Of a DNA stretch of 64,000 bases, positions 14,784-24,049 are shown in pieces; position 1 is the stretch's first letter; every line of letters starts with the position of its first letter. The notes under the pieces are model-generated. The model did not search any database. It saw only the letters and a list, made by a program, of their open reading frames with translations, and had not been told where the DNA came from. The translations under genes were made by a program, and so were the position numbers. Origin of the DNA: Archangium violaceum Cb vi76 (GTDB taxonomy: Bacteria; Myxococcota; Myxococcia; Myxococcales; Myxococcaceae); assembly GCF_000733295.1 (NCBI RefSeq), contig NZ_JPMI01000367.1, positions 62,001 to 126,000 on the forward strand, written 5' to 3'.

Positions 14784-15890
14784 CTACATCCCGTCCAGCA
14801 GGCCCATCCGGTCCTTGATGCGCAGCACGCGCCGCACCGCCGCGTCCAGCTGCTCGGCGACCTTCGGGTCCGACCCGGCCAGCTTCGTCAGGATGCCGAA
14901 GTAGTCCAGGCCGCCCGACCAGTCCGGCGGCTCGGTGGTGAGGATGAGATCATTGCCCGCGAGGAAGGCCCGGCGCACCACCTCCTCGCGCTCGGCGCCA
15001 ATGCGCTCGGCGAGCGCGCGGATGGCCACGTCGTCGGTGACGGAGATCCACCCGTTCTCGTGCGCCATGGACACGAGCGCGGGCTCGAGGATCGCGGGCC
15101 CCGCTCCGAGCTTCGCGTACACGACGTTCGACAGCATCACCCCGCCCAGGTACTTGTCCGCGGCACGGAACGCGGCGGCCTCCAGGCGCACGCGCTCCTC
15201 GTCCCAGTCGGCGACGGCCTGCTCGTGGTCCGAGTCCGCGTCGATGTCCCCATAGCCCGGGAAGTGCTTGCCGATGGAGACGACGCCGGCCTTCGCCAGG
15301 CCGCGCGCGAAGGCGGTGGCCTTCTGCTTCACCACCTCGGGGTCTCCGGAGAACGCGCGGCCGTTGCGGAACATGTGGCCCTTGGGGGACACATCGAACA
15401 CGGGCGCGAGATTCATGTTGAGCCCCACCTCGCGCATCGCCTTGCCGACGCGCACGCCCCACGCCTCCACCTCGGCGTCCGCCAGGGTGGCCATGTCCCG
15501 GGCCAGCGGGAGCTCCTTGAGCGAGGGGTGCGCCTTGAGCCGGTTGAAGCCACCCCCTTCGATGTCCACCGCGAAGAAGGGAGGAATCTTCGCCCGCGCG
15601 CTGGAGGAGCGGATGCGCTCCTTCGCCGCGTCGAGCTTCTTGAGCGTCCCGCCCACGAAGAGCACCCCACCCACCTCCACGGGGTTCTCCTTGCCGATCT
15701 GCGGGTAGGCGAGGAGCAACTGTCCCACCTTCTCGCGCGGGGACAGGGATTGGAGGACGCGCTCCACGCGAGCCTCCTCGGGGACGCGGGCGTGGAAGGC
15801 CTTGGGCTTGCCGGCCGGCGGGGTTGCACCGGCGGCGGTGGACAGCACGAGCGTCAGGGCGATGAGCGATGAACGGAGCAAGGCTCGCAT
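14784..15890 (-). CDS. Glycoside hydrolase family 3 (NagZ-like) protein (368 aa)
   Basis: Secreted or periplasmic beta-N-acetylhexosaminidase-like enzyme; NagZ relatives remove GlcNAc from peptidoglycan fragments. A signal peptide precedes ATPPAGKPKAFH. Family landmarks are VGQLLLAYP, FFAVDIEGGGFNRL, NMNLAPVFDV, and the KHFPGYGDIDADSD block that carries the catalytic dyad region of NagZ-type GH3; VTDD carries the likely nucleophile Asp. Canonical NagZ is cytoplasmic, so the leader suggests a role in wall turnover or prey degradation outside the cytoplasm. The ATG at 15890 is preferred over 15908 because it places basic residues before the hydrophobic core. Confidence 0.9.
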   Translation of the reverse strand: MRALLRSSLIALTLVLSTAAGATPPAGKPKAFHARVPEEARVERVLQSLSPREKVGQLLLAYPQIGKENPVEVGGVLFVGGTLKKLDAAKERIRSSSARAKIPPFFAVDIEGGGFNRLKAHPSLKELPLARDMATLADAEVEAWGVRVGKAMREVGLNMNLAPVFDVSPKGHMFRNGRAFSGDPEVVKQKATAFARGLAKAGVVSIGKHFPGYGDIDADSDHEQAVADWDEERVRLEAAAFRAADKYLGGVMLSNVVYAKLGAGPAILEPALVSMAHENGWISVTDDVAIRALAERIGAEREEVVRRAFLAGNDLILTTEPPDWSGGLDYFGILTKLAGSDPKVAEQLDAAVRRVLRIKDRMGLLDGM

Positions 15891-15991
15891 GGCGGCGCAG
15901 TCTTCCATGGAGGGGGCCGGTTGGCCCGAACGGAATCAACGCCACCCGGCGGCACGTCAGGCCGCGAGCACGGCGGGCGGGCGGGCGTGGC

Positions 15992-16402
15992 TCAGGCGCC
16001 GACGATTTCGTCGTAGCCGCGGCCCCGGAACTCGAGCAGGCAGAAGCCATTGCCGAAGGGGTCGGCCATGTTGGCCATGCGTCCCCACTTCTGCTCCTGG
16101 ATGTCGCGCTCGAGCGTGGCGCCGGCGGCCCGGGCGCGCTGGACGACGGCGTCGAGGTCGGTGACGGTGAAGTCCAGGTGGACGGGGGTCCAGTGCCGGC
16201 GGTAGTCGCGCACGGTGGAGGCCCCGGGACTGGACGGGCTCCCCGCCGGCCGGGCGAGCAGGTCGATGGGGGAGGTGGCCCCGAGCAACTCGGCCCAGTC
16301 GGAGCCCAGCCGGCGCCCGGGCTTCAACCCGAGCGTCTGGGTGTAGAACGCAATGGCCTTGTCCAGGTCCTCGACATCGATACAGGCGCGCAGCTCGATC
16401 AT
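15992..16402 (-). CDS. VOC/glyoxalase-fold protein (136 aa)
   Basis: Two beta-alpha-beta-beta-beta modules typical of the vicinal oxygen chelate superfamily: IDVEDLDKAIAFYTQTLGLKP at the start, VHLDFTVTDLDAVVQRARAAGA in the second half, and a closing DPFGNGFCLLEF. Possible metal ligands are His in VHLDF and Glu near the C-terminus. Members include glyoxalases, dioxygenases and antibiotic-binding proteins; none can be singled out. The start at 16402 fits the family N-terminus exactly. Confidence 0.88.
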   Translation of the reverse strand: MIELRACIDVEDLDKAIAFYTQTLGLKPGRRLGSDWAELLGATSPIDLLARPAGSPSSPGASTVRDYRRHWTPVHLDFTVTDLDAVVQRARAAGATLERDIQEQKWGRMANMADPFGNGFCLLEFRGRGYDEIVGA

Positions 16403-16460
16403 GGTCGTCGGTGGCTCCAGGTGGAGGGCGGGGTAGCCTGCACAGCGTGAACTCCGCGGG

Positions 16461-18437
16461 TCAGCCCCCCTGGTCCGCGGCGCGTTCCTGTGCCGGTTTC
16501 GGAGCGGGGCGTGAGGCGGGCAGGAGTCCGGCGTCATCGGGCACGGGGCTGCTGCCATCGGTGGCGCGGAGGGGCGCGGTGGCGGCGGGGAGCGTCTGCG
16601 GCGCCTGCGTCCCAGGGGCCTGCACCTTGGCGAGCGCCTCGCGTGCCGGCGCCGACTGCGGATGCAGGGCCACGGTGCGCTCCAGCCAGCGCAACTGCTC
16701 CTCCTTCCTGCCTCGCTTGCCGAGCAGTCCCGCGACGCGGAGCATCTCATCCACGTAGTCCGGATGCAGGGCGGTGTTGGCGGTGGCCAGCTCCAGCGCG
16801 GGCCAGAGCGCCTCGGGGTCCTTCACCTCGTCCAGCCGGACGCGCCGCAGCTCGGCCACCTGCGCGCGTTGCCACACGTCGTCGAAGTGCCGCGCGTCCT
16901 TCTGGAGTGCCTCGCTGAAGCGCAACGGGGCGGGGCAGGGCACCTGCTCGCAGGCGGCGAGGTAGTCGGTGAAGAAGGCGAGCGCGCCGCGTTGGGGGTA
17001 CTCGCGGAGCTTCTCGGGCCCCAGCGTCTTCTCCAGCGTCAGGGCCATGTGCGCGCCCACGCGGATGAGCAGCGAGGACTCGCGGGGGTGGTGGGCGTCG
17101 CGCACGCGCCGCAGCGCGGCCTCGGGGTCCCGCGCGATGGTGGCGCGGTCGAGCAGCGCGGACATGCGGGTGAAGGCCTCGGAGAGGTCACCCGGCTCGG
17201 GGAGCGCGCCGGGGCCGCGGGTGGCCCACAGGTGGTAGGCGAGCCCGTAGGTGAAGAGCCGGGCGAGTCCCTCGTGCACCACGGCGTCCACCGGGTCCAC
17301 CAGGTGCGCGTCGCGGCGGACGAGCCCGTCCTCCAGCAGCGTCTCGATGATGCGGGTGGAGATGCGCCGCTGCCGCTTCGCCTCGCCCTCCAGGTTGCTG
17401 GCGATCGCGATGACGACGTCCTCGGCGGGCAGCATCACCAGCAGCGAGGTGGTCTCCGGCTGGCCTCCGGCGTGGGCCACCATGTAGTGGCCGCGCAGCG
17501 GGTAGGTGGCGAAGCCCAGGCCGTAGTCGGTGAGCTGGCCCTCGCGGGTGCTCAGGGAGGCCTGCATCATCCGTGCTGTTTCAGCGGGCACCAGCTTGTG
17601 CTGGAGGATGGCCTGACCGAAGGCGAGCAGGTCCTCCACGGAGGCGCGGGTGCCACCGCCGGCGAAACGGCTGGAGACATCGAGGAAGTGCGAGGGGACG
17701 AGCTGTCCCCGGAAGTGGCGGTAGCCCACGGCGTGCTGCTTGTCGCGGGTGCGCTGGTCATCCAGCGCGGCGTGGCGCATGCCGGCGGGGCCGAAGACGT
17801 GGGACTTCAGGTAGCGGCCGTAGCCCTGGCCCGAGGCCTTCTCCACGGCGGCGCCGAGCAGGTTGTAGCCCCAGGTGGTGTAGACGAACTTCGTGCCGGG
17901 CTCGGCGGCGAGCGGCTTGTCGGCGAAGAGGGCGAGGGCTCCCGCGGTGTCGAGCGGCTGGGTGTTCTCCGCGGCCTCGGGCCCGTCATAGTGGGGCACG
18001 CCGCCGAGGTGGCCGAGCAGCTGGCGGACGGTGAACTTCCAGGGCTTCTCGGGGTACTGCGGCACCCAGGTCCGCGCGTCCGTGTCGAGCTCGAGCTTGC
18101 CCTCCCGCACCAGTTGCATCACCGCCACGGCGGTGAAGGACTTGGTGATGGAGGCCATCCGGTACGTCGTCCGGGGCGTGGCGGGCAGCTGTTGGGTGAG
18201 ATCCCTCATGCCATAGCCCTGCACCCAGCGCATTCCGCCGTGGAGCACGCCCACCGAGAGCCCGGCGTAGGCGCCCTTGGCGAGCTCGGCGCGCACGAGC
18301 GCATTCAGCGCGCGCCGCACCTCGGGAGGGAAGGGCGCGTCCTTCTTCCGGGCCGCGGCGGTGGTGCGGGCGCGGGCCGGGGCCGGGAGCGGTGCGGTGA
18401 GGCAGAGGAGGAGGAGGGTGGCGAGGAGCGCTCTCAC
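16461..18437 (-). CDS. Serine hydrolase, beta-lactamase/LACTB-type, with helical C-terminal region (658 aa)
   Basis: Exported penicillin-binding-protein-like hydrolase. A signal peptide (ALLATLLLLCLTAPLPAPARA) is followed by a class C fold with SITK (nucleophile Ser and Lys), YTTWGYN in place of the canonical YxN, and HAGG as the third motif. From about residue 400 the protein continues into an unusual helical region with TPR-like repeats near the end (AREALAKVQ), then a Pro/Ala-rich tail. GTG at 18437 overlaps the stop of the upstream SGNH gene (GTGA), so the two are coupled. It may act as a D-amino-acid peptidase or esterase on wall components; the C-terminal half has no assigned function. 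Confidence 0.88.
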   Translation of the reverse strand: MRALLATLLLLCLTAPLPAPARARTTAAARKKDAPFPPEVRRALNALVRAELAKGAYAGLSVGVLHGGMRWVQGYGMRDLTQQLPATPRTTYRMASITKSFTAVAVMQLVREGKLELDTDARTWVPQYPEKPWKFTVRQLLGHLGGVPHYDGPEAAENTQPLDTAGALALFADKPLAAEPGTKFVYTTWGYNLLGAAVEKASGQGYGRYLKSHVFGPAGMRHAALDDQRTRDKQHAVGYRHFRGQLVPSHFLDVSSRFAGGGTRASVEDLLAFGQAILQHKLVPAETARMMQASLSTREGQLTDYGLGFATYPLRGHYMVAHAGGQPETTSLLVMLPAEDVVIAIASNLEGEAKRQRRISTRIIETLLEDGLVRRDAHLVDPVDAVVHEGLARLFTYGLAYHLWATRGPGALPEPGDLSEAFTRMSALLDRATIARDPEAALRRVRDAHHPRESSLLIRVGAHMALTLEKTLGPEKLREYPQRGALAFFTDYLAACEQVPCPAPLRFSEALQKDARHFDDVWQRAQVAELRRVRLDEVKDPEALWPALELATANTALHPDYVDEMLRVAGLLGKRGRKEEQLRWLERTVALHPQSAPAREALAKVQAPGTQAPQTLPAATAPLRATDGSSPVPDDAGLLPASRPAPKPAQERAADQGG

Positions 18438-19936
18438 CGCGTTTCCTCGGAGGCCTGGAGGGGCGGGGCGATGGCGGCCTGGCGGCTCGGGTCCGCCGCG
18501 TCCACCCACGAGCGCAGCAGCGCATCGGTGATGAGCTGGCCGAGGATGTCGAGCCCATGGCCGCGCGGGTGGACGAGGTCCTCGTGGACGAGCCCGGCCT
18601 CGACGAAGCGGGCCAGCGAGCCAGCGCCACCCATGGCGGAGAAGATGTCGAAGAAGGCGCAGCCCTCGGAGAGGGCGATCTGCCGCTCGATGGAGATGAC
18701 CTCGTCGAGGTAGGGCCGCTGGACGAGCCTCTTGGCGCCGCTGCCTCCGCGCACGGCGTCGATGGGGCCCACCACGAGGCAGGCACTGCCGGGAGCGGCG
18801 GCGCGCGAGCGGCGGACGAAGGTGCGCAGACCCTCCTCGACCTCGGTGAGCTTGGAGCGGCCCCACTCGAGGCGCTTGGCCTCGTTGCCGCCGAGGATGA
18901 AGAGGAGCAGGCGCGGGGAGCGCTCGGCGAGCTGGGCGCGGAAGATGTCCTCGCGGGCGCGCAGGAAGAGATTGGCATCGGCGGAGGGCACCCCGAGCGT
19001 GTCGAGCACGATGCCGGGTCGCTGGTGCTGCAGGACGACGCCGAGCACCACGGCGTCACGGCCCTCGGCGATGACCTCCAGGTAGCGGGCGCCCTCGGGG
19101 ATGTCGAAGGAGAGGGCCTGGGCCTGACCGGAGCCCTGGGGCTCGGCGCGGGCGAGCTCCTTGCCATCCACCTCGACGGAGAGCCGGCCGGCGCGGGGCA
19201 CGTCGAGCCACCACAGGGTGCCCCGCGGCTCCCGGTCGAGCGCGAAGCGGCTGCTGGCCTTCGCGGTGGTGGCGCGGTGGTAGATGCCGCTGATGCCGAA
19301 GGGGAGCTCCGCGAGCTTGACCTCACCCAGGGTGCGAGGCTCCCAGCCGCCACGAGCGAAGCCGGCGCGGACGCGGGGCCCATAGTTGGCGAGGCGATCC
19401 ACGGTGAGCACACCGCGCCCCCCGTCGCCAAAGGTGGCGCCGAGCTCCTCGCGGATGACGTCCACGATGCGATCTCCGGCGATCAGCGAGTTGCCGAAGG
19501 CGGAGATGACGATGGGGGAGGAGGACTCGCGGGAGGAGAGGGCGTCGAGGGACTCGAAGAAGGGGGCGAGCGCGGTGCGGGCGCAGGTGGTGCCGGAGGG
19601 AGCGACACAGGGGTCCTCGAGACGGGGCTCGTGGACACCGAGCTTCTTGCCGAGCTGATACAGCTTGAGGGCCCGGGGCGAGGGCGGAGGCAGCGCGCGG
19701 TTGACGGCGGGAGCCGGGACGGAGGGAGCCGGAGCGGCCTGGGCGGGCGCGGAGGCCTGGGCGAGCCGGATCGGCTTGTCGGCCGAGGCGGCGGCGCGCG
19801 GGGCACGCGGAGCACGGGCCAGCCGGTGCGCCGGTGGTTTCGCGGGAACTGGCCAGAACGCCCAGAGGAGGGCACCGAGGAGGAAGGGAACGAGGAGGAC
19901 GACCGCCCACCGCCTGCCACGAGAAGCTTGGAACAT
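18434..19936 (-). CDS. SGNH/GDSL-type hydrolase with N-terminal membrane anchor (500 aa)
   Basis: The N-terminal hydrophobic helix (VVLLVPFLLGALLWAFW) anchors the protein in the inner membrane with a long Pro/Ala linker facing outward. The hydrolase blocks are FGNSLIAGDRI (block I, with GNS replacing GDS), LFILGGNEAKR (block III region) and DLVHPRGHGLDILGQ (Asp and His of the triad). A beta-rich insert lies between blocks I and III. Relatives such as PatB/Ape-type enzymes add or remove O-acetyl groups on peptidoglycan or polysaccharide. Coupling by GTGA overlap to a wall-type serine hydrolase supports a cell-envelope role. Confidence 0.85.
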   Translation of the reverse strand: MFQASRGRRWAVVLLVPFLLGALLWAFWPVPAKPPAHRLARAPRAPRAAASADKPIRLAQASAPAQAAPAPSVPAPAVNRALPPPSPRALKLYQLGKKLGVHEPRLEDPCVAPSGTTCARTALAPFFESLDALSSRESSSPIVISAFGNSLIAGDRIVDVIREELGATFGDGGRGVLTVDRLANYGPRVRAGFARGGWEPRTLGEVKLAELPFGISGIYHRATTAKASSRFALDREPRGTLWWLDVPRAGRLSVEVDGKELARAEPQGSGQAQALSFDIPEGARYLEVIAEGRDAVVLGVVLQHQRPGIVLDTLGVPSADANLFLRAREDIFRAQLAERSPRLLLFILGGNEAKRLEWGRSKLTEVEEGLRTFVRRSRAAAPGSACLVVGPIDAVRGGSGAKRLVQRPYLDEVISIERQIALSEGCAFFDIFSAMGGAGSLARFVEAGLVHEDLVHPRGHGLDILGQLITDALLRSWVDAADPSRQAAIAPPLQASEETR

Positions 19937-20031
19937 GCGGCGGGAACTCTAAACGAAAGAACCGGACCGAGACAGGAACCGGCCGAGAAGCGGGGGCACG
20001 TAGCAGGCTGTCGCTTGCCCGCCCACTCGCT

Positions 20032-20475
20032 TCAGGGAAGTGCCTTGTCGGCCCGGCGGAGCACCTCGCCCTCGACCACCGTGGTGCCATCCGGAGACAC
20101 CGGGTGTCCGAGCGTCGCGACGAGCTTGCGGTGGGCCTCCTCCAGACGGCGGTGCAGCGTATTGAAGGTCTGCTGCGCCGTACTGGGCATGTCCTCGGTG
20201 TAGGTGAAGTACCAACGCAGCGTGTCGAGACACTCGTAGAAGTGGTCCACGACGGACTGCTCGAGGACGGGGAGGTGGATGAGCTCCTGGAAGGTGGCCG
20301 AGGTGTAGCGGGTGGAGATGGTGCTGAGCATGGGCTCGCGGCTGCGCAGGCGGGAGAAGAGGGCGAACATCTCACCGCGGCGGGCGTCGAGCCGGCGCAT
20401 GATGTTGGCCGCGTCGAGGGCGATCAGGTTGCGGACACGGGCGGTGGCCTCATCGGTTTGTTTGCGGCGAGCCAT
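20032..20475 (-). CDS. Conserved hypothetical, helical (147 aa)
   Basis: All-helical, charged protein with no motif I recognise. A run of Arg/Lys at both ends and short heptad-like stretches (ARRGEMFALFSRLRSREPM) suggest a compact helical bundle. The protein is soluble. It stands alone, separated by about 95 bp from the SGNH gene on the same strand, and codon usage is typical for this genome, which supports a real gene. Confidence 0.75.
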   Translation of the reverse strand: MARRKQTDEATARVRNLIALDAANIMRRLDARRGEMFALFSRLRSREPMLSTISTRYTSATFQELIHLPVLEQSVVDHFYECLDTLRWYFTYTEDMPSTAQQTFNTLHRRLEEAHRKLVATLGHPVSPDGTTVVEGEVLRRADKALP

Positions 20476-20738
20476 GGCGGGAGAAGCCTACCGCCAACAC
20501 GGTCCCGGGCGTAGTCAGGCGCCTGTTCCACATCTGGCGACGCGCGGGCCATCCTGTCGGCGGCGCGCGAGGTGGCGCTGCACGAGCCCATCATCGTCAT
20601 CAATCAGGGGACGCCGATTTCGCGATGCTCATCAGTGGCGCGGTGCGGCGACAGTGGTGAAGGCGGTGACGGAGCTCTGAGCCGGAGCCGCACCCGGGGG
20701 GGCTGGAGTCGAGGGAGCAGTGGGGCTACAAACCCTGG

Positions 20739-21929
20739 ATGCGCCCCCCCCACCCGACCCTGCGTCTGCTCACCCTGTTGCTCGTGAGCATGATGACGAT
20801 CATGGCGAGCGCCGCCATCTCACCCTCGCTGCCGCGGCTGCGGATGGCCTTCGAGTGGGTGCCAGGGATTGATTTGTGGGTGCGGCTGGTGGTGTCGCTG
20901 CCGGCGCTGTTCACCGCGATGGGGGCGCCGCTGGCGGGGGTGTTGATCGACCGCTTTGGCCGCAAGCGCCTGTTGGTGGCGTCGGTGGCGCTGTACGGCG
21001 TGGCGGGCTCGCTGCCGGGAGTGCTGACGTCGCTGCCGCTGATCCTGGTGTGCCGGGCGTTGTTGGGGCTGGCGGTGGGAGGGTTGATGACGACGGCGGC
21101 GGCGCTCATCGCGGACTACTACGCGGGCCCCGAGCGGGGCGTGGTGCTGGGGCGCCAGGCGGCGTTCATGGGCGTGGGAGGCTTCGTCTTCATGTTGGGC
21201 GGGGGCCTGCTGGCCGACATGCATTGGAGGGCCCCGTTCGCCGTCTACCTGTATGCCTTTTTGATTCTCCCGCTCATCCTGCTGTTCCTGCCCGAGCCGG
21301 AGGTGAAGCGGGGAGCGGCGGGTGGTGGGGCGCGGGTGGCGCTGCCGTGGAGCACGCTGTGGCAGGTCTACGCGCTGGCGATGGTGGGGATGATGATCTT
21401 CTACCTGATTCCGGTGCAGCTGCCGTTCCTGCTGAGGAGGCTGGGGGTGCAGTCCTCGGCGATGGCGGGGTTGGCGGTGGGCGTGTCGACGGTGGTGGGG
21501 TCGGTGGTGTCGCTGCGTTACGCGCGGGTGAGGCAGGTGCTCGGGTACCGGAGCATCATGGCGGTGCTCTTCGCGTGCATGGCGCTGGGCTACGTGCTGG
21601 TGGGCCTGTCGCAGTCGTACGCGGCGGTGGTGGGCGGGCTGGCGGTGTCGGGACTGGGGCAGGGGTTGCTGACGCCGAACATGGCCAACTGGGCGGGCGA
21701 GGTGGCGCCGGAAGCCGCGCGAGGCCGGGTGATGGGTCTGCTGACGACGAGCCTCTTCCTGGGACAGTTCGTGTCACCGTTGCTGGCGCAGCCGCTGATT
21801 GGCGCGGTGGGGCTGGGAGGCGCGTTCCTGGCGGCGGGAGGCCTGCTGAGCGCGCTGGCGGGGACGTTCGGCGCATTGGCGTGGCACGCGGCGCGGGAGC
21901 GGAGCGGAGCGGTCCAGGGCGCGGAGTGA
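20739..21929 (+). CDS. Major facilitator superfamily transporter (396 aa)
   Basis: Twelve hydrophobic segments in two six-helix halves. The loop between helices 2 and 3 carries the MFS motif A (GVLIDRFGRKRLL), and helix 5 has the motif C-like GFVFMLGGGLLAD typical of drug/H+ antiporters of the DHA1 group. It would export small hydrophobic compounds. The RBS is weak. The second to fifth codons contain a run of eight Cs (20744-20751), a possible site of slippage. The gene is isolated, with about 260 bp of unassigned sequence upstream. Confidence 0.92.
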   Translation: MRPPHPTLRLLTLLLVSMMTIMASAAISPSLPRLRMAFEWVPGIDLWVRLVVSLPALFTAMGAPLAGVLIDRFGRKRLLVASVALYGVAGSLPGVLTSLPLILVCRALLGLAVGGLMTTAAALIADYYAGPERGVVLGRQAAFMGVGGFVFMLGGGLLADMHWRAPFAVYLYAFLILPLILLFLPEPEVKRGAAGGGARVALPWSTLWQVYALAMVGMMIFYLIPVQLPFLLRRLGVQSSAMAGLAVGVSTVVGSVVSLRYARVRQVLGYRSIMAVLFACMALGYVLVGLSQSYAAVVGGLAVSGLGQGLLTPNMANWAGEVAPEAARGRVMGLLTTSLFLGQFVSPLLAQPLIGAVGLGGAFLAAGGLLSALAGTFGALAWHAARERSGAVQGAE

Positions 21930-21971
21930 CAAGACGCACTGGGCCCTCGCCGTGCGGTGAGCGCTGATGTT

Positions 21972-22577
21972 TCAGACTTCGATGAATTTGATGCCGGTGA
22001 TGCCCTCGGCCTCCATGGCGGACTTGATGTGCTCGGAGACGATGAGGACGACCTTCCAGCCCCAGGGACGGAAGATGTGGGCGTCGCCAATCTTCTCCGG
22101 GTCCACCTTCAGGCCCGCGACGTTGCGGTACTGGCCCTCCTTGTCCGGGCGGTTGTCCTCGGGCAGCCAGTAGAGCACCTCCTCACACCGGGCGTCGTCG
22201 ATGCACCGGATGAGTTGCAAGACATTGAGGATGAACCAGGGGTCCGTCTGTCCCTCGACCTCCACGGGAATGAACTGGACCTTCTTCTGAAGCCCCAGAC
22301 GCTCGAAGAGTGAGACGACCCGCCGGTTGACGATGGGAATACCTTGGGCCTGACTGAAATCGAGTGCGACGCCTACCGGCTTCACCACCAGGCGGATCGG
22401 CCCTTCGATTTCGAGGACCCGCCCCTCCAGGAACCGATAGGTGTCGAACAGCTCGCGCTTCTCGGGATCTCCCGAGTCCTCGTCCTCGCCATCCGCGAAG
22501 AGCGGCATCCCCAAGTGCCAACGCCCCGGGATGTATTTGTTGTCGTATAGTTCATAATACTTCATTGATGAGGTCAT
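21972..22577 (-). CDS. Imm11-family immunity protein, copy 1 (201 aa)
   Basis: Matches the Imm11 (DUF1629) family found next to polymorphic nuclease toxins in myxobacteria. No signal peptide, so it would protect the cytoplasm by binding the toxin's nuclease domain. Its ATG overlaps the stop of the AHH toxin gene (ATGA), giving stoichiometric coupling. Compared with copy 2, about the first 122 residues carry dozens of replacements while the last 79 differ at only three positions. That pattern points to the N-terminal half as the toxin-recognition surface. Confidence 0.9.
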   Translation of the reverse strand: MTSSMKYYELYDNKYIPGRWHLGMPLFADGEDEDSGDPEKRELFDTYRFLEGRVLEIEGPIRLVVKPVGVALDFSQAQGIPIVNRRVVSLFERLGLQKKVQFIPVEVEGQTDPWFILNVLQLIRCIDDARCEEVLYWLPEDNRPDKEGQYRNVAGLKVDPEKIGDAHIFRPWGWKVVLIVSEHIKSAMEAEGITGIKFIEV

Positions 22578-23938
22578 GGCTTCCTCGTGGCGAGCTTGTT
22601 GAGCCTGGAGCCTTGTTTACAGACGTCCCCTGCAATCCTGTCGAGCTCGTCCACGAGTTTCGCTCGACATTCCGCCAGGGGCCTACAGGTTCCAAGTGCA
22701 TCGTTCAGCCGCTTGAAGATTTCGGTGTGGTATGCCTCCGGATGAGGCCCCTTGTGGTCTCGCAGATAGACGATGTTCGCCGGGTCATCCAGGCTCATCC
22801 CCGCTCGGGAGAAGACTCTCTCGAAATCAGGCGTCCACGGGCCGCCGTTGCTCTCGGAGATGTCGTTCTTGTTGGTGCACAGGTGGTGGCGCTGGTGGCC
22901 GTCCTGCCCCGACTCCGCACACGCTCCTGTCGTCCTCGTTGCGCTCACCGCCGACGTCACCGCCGCCGCCGCCGTGCTCCCCGTCACGCCCATCAACACC
23001 ACCGTTCCGTCCGCCACGCTCACCTGGGCCCGCGTCCCCGCCACCACCCTCACGCTTCCCCGTGCGCCCCCTCCCGCCAGGGCGAAGCGCGGCGGTGACA
23101 GACTCGCCCACAGTCCTCCCTTCGGCACCTCCGGCAGTCCTCGGGCCAGCTTCGCCCCCGCCACCGTCACCAGCACCCGCAGCCCCACACCGCCAAGCGT
23201 CTTGCCGAAGCGCTCGGCCACCGCCTCCAACTCCTCCCGCGTCGTTGCCGCTTCCGCCTCCCGGTACAGCGTCAGGCAGGCCAGCCCCACGTTGTAGAGC
23301 TCCGCCGCGCTGTACGTCAGCAGCAGGGCCACTGTCACTGCTCCCGCCAACGCCTTGGACAACACGGGCTCGGGTGCCGCCCACGCCAGCGCGTACAGGG
23401 CCAGGGACGTAGCCACCGAGAGCAGGACGGCGGGCGAGCTGAACAGCTCCACCGCGGCCTGGCGCACCCCCTCTCCCATGTAGCGCGGCGAGAGCTTCAG
23501 CGCCTGGAACCACCGGGCACTCTCCAGAGAGCCGGGGAGCTGCACCAGGGCCGCACCCAACAGCGCCTCGTATTCCTCGCGCACCCGTCTCTCCAGGGCC
23601 GAGGGGCGCAGGTCCGGCGGTAACGGAAGGCCCGCCATCGCCCGTGTGTGGGCCTCCGGCAGCAGCTTCAGTCCAGGCCTCGCGCTTGTCTGCTGGAATT
23701 CCTCCTCCAGCGCCGCCACCACCTCCCTGGCCTGGTCCACCGTCCACGGCGCCAGGGCCGGGTTTGGCTTCAACCGCTTGAAGCGCAGCCGCAGTCCTTG
23801 TCCTTCCTCCCCCTGGTAGCCGCTCACCTCCACCGGCTCCAGCAGGGGCAGTGCTTGCTGGGCTCGCGCTGGTGTGGCCTGGAGCGCCAGGGCCACCAGT
23901 ATCAACACGGGCAGGGCCTGCGTGACTCTCGGCTTCAT
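22574..23938 (-). CDS. Secreted AHH-nuclease toxin, copy 1 (454 aa)
   Basis: Sec signal peptide (LPVLILVALALQATPARA) lacking a lipobox, a middle region of about 220 residues with two hydrophobic segments (VLLSVATSLALYALAWAA, AGAVTVALLLTYSAA), a Gly/Val/Thr-rich stretch, then a C-terminal AHH-type HNH/endonuclease VII domain: HH at 351-352 in RHHLCTNKND, followed by AGMSLDDPANIVYL and a His-rich GPHPEAYHTEIF. This family cuts nucleic acid. The hydrophobic middle may insert in the target membrane to pass the nuclease. It is coupled by ATGA to its Imm11 gene. Delivery to neighbours is inferred from the architecture. Confidence 0.9.
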   Translation of the reverse strand: MKPRVTQALPVLILVALALQATPARAQQALPLLEPVEVSGYQGEEGQGLRLRFKRLKPNPALAPWTVDQAREVVAALEEEFQQTSARPGLKLLPEAHTRAMAGLPLPPDLRPSALERRVREEYEALLGAALVQLPGSLESARWFQALKLSPRYMGEGVRQAAVELFSSPAVLLSVATSLALYALAWAAPEPVLSKALAGAVTVALLLTYSAAELYNVGLACLTLYREAEAATTREELEAVAERFGKTLGGVGLRVLVTVAGAKLARGLPEVPKGGLWASLSPPRFALAGGGARGSVRVVAGTRAQVSVADGTVVLMGVTGSTAAAAVTSAVSATRTTGACAESGQDGHQRHHLCTNKNDISESNGGPWTPDFERVFSRAGMSLDDPANIVYLRDHKGPHPEAYHTEIFKRLNDALGTCRPLAECRAKLVDELDRIAGDVCKQGSRLNKLATRKP

Positions 23939-24049
23939 GTCTGGCTCCTTCCGCCCTTGGGAGTCCAGGGGATGGATGGGGGGCTTCTACCGTATGGGAG
24001 CGGTGTCAGGCGGGAGATGCGCTACAAGAAGAGGAACGAGGAGGTGCTC

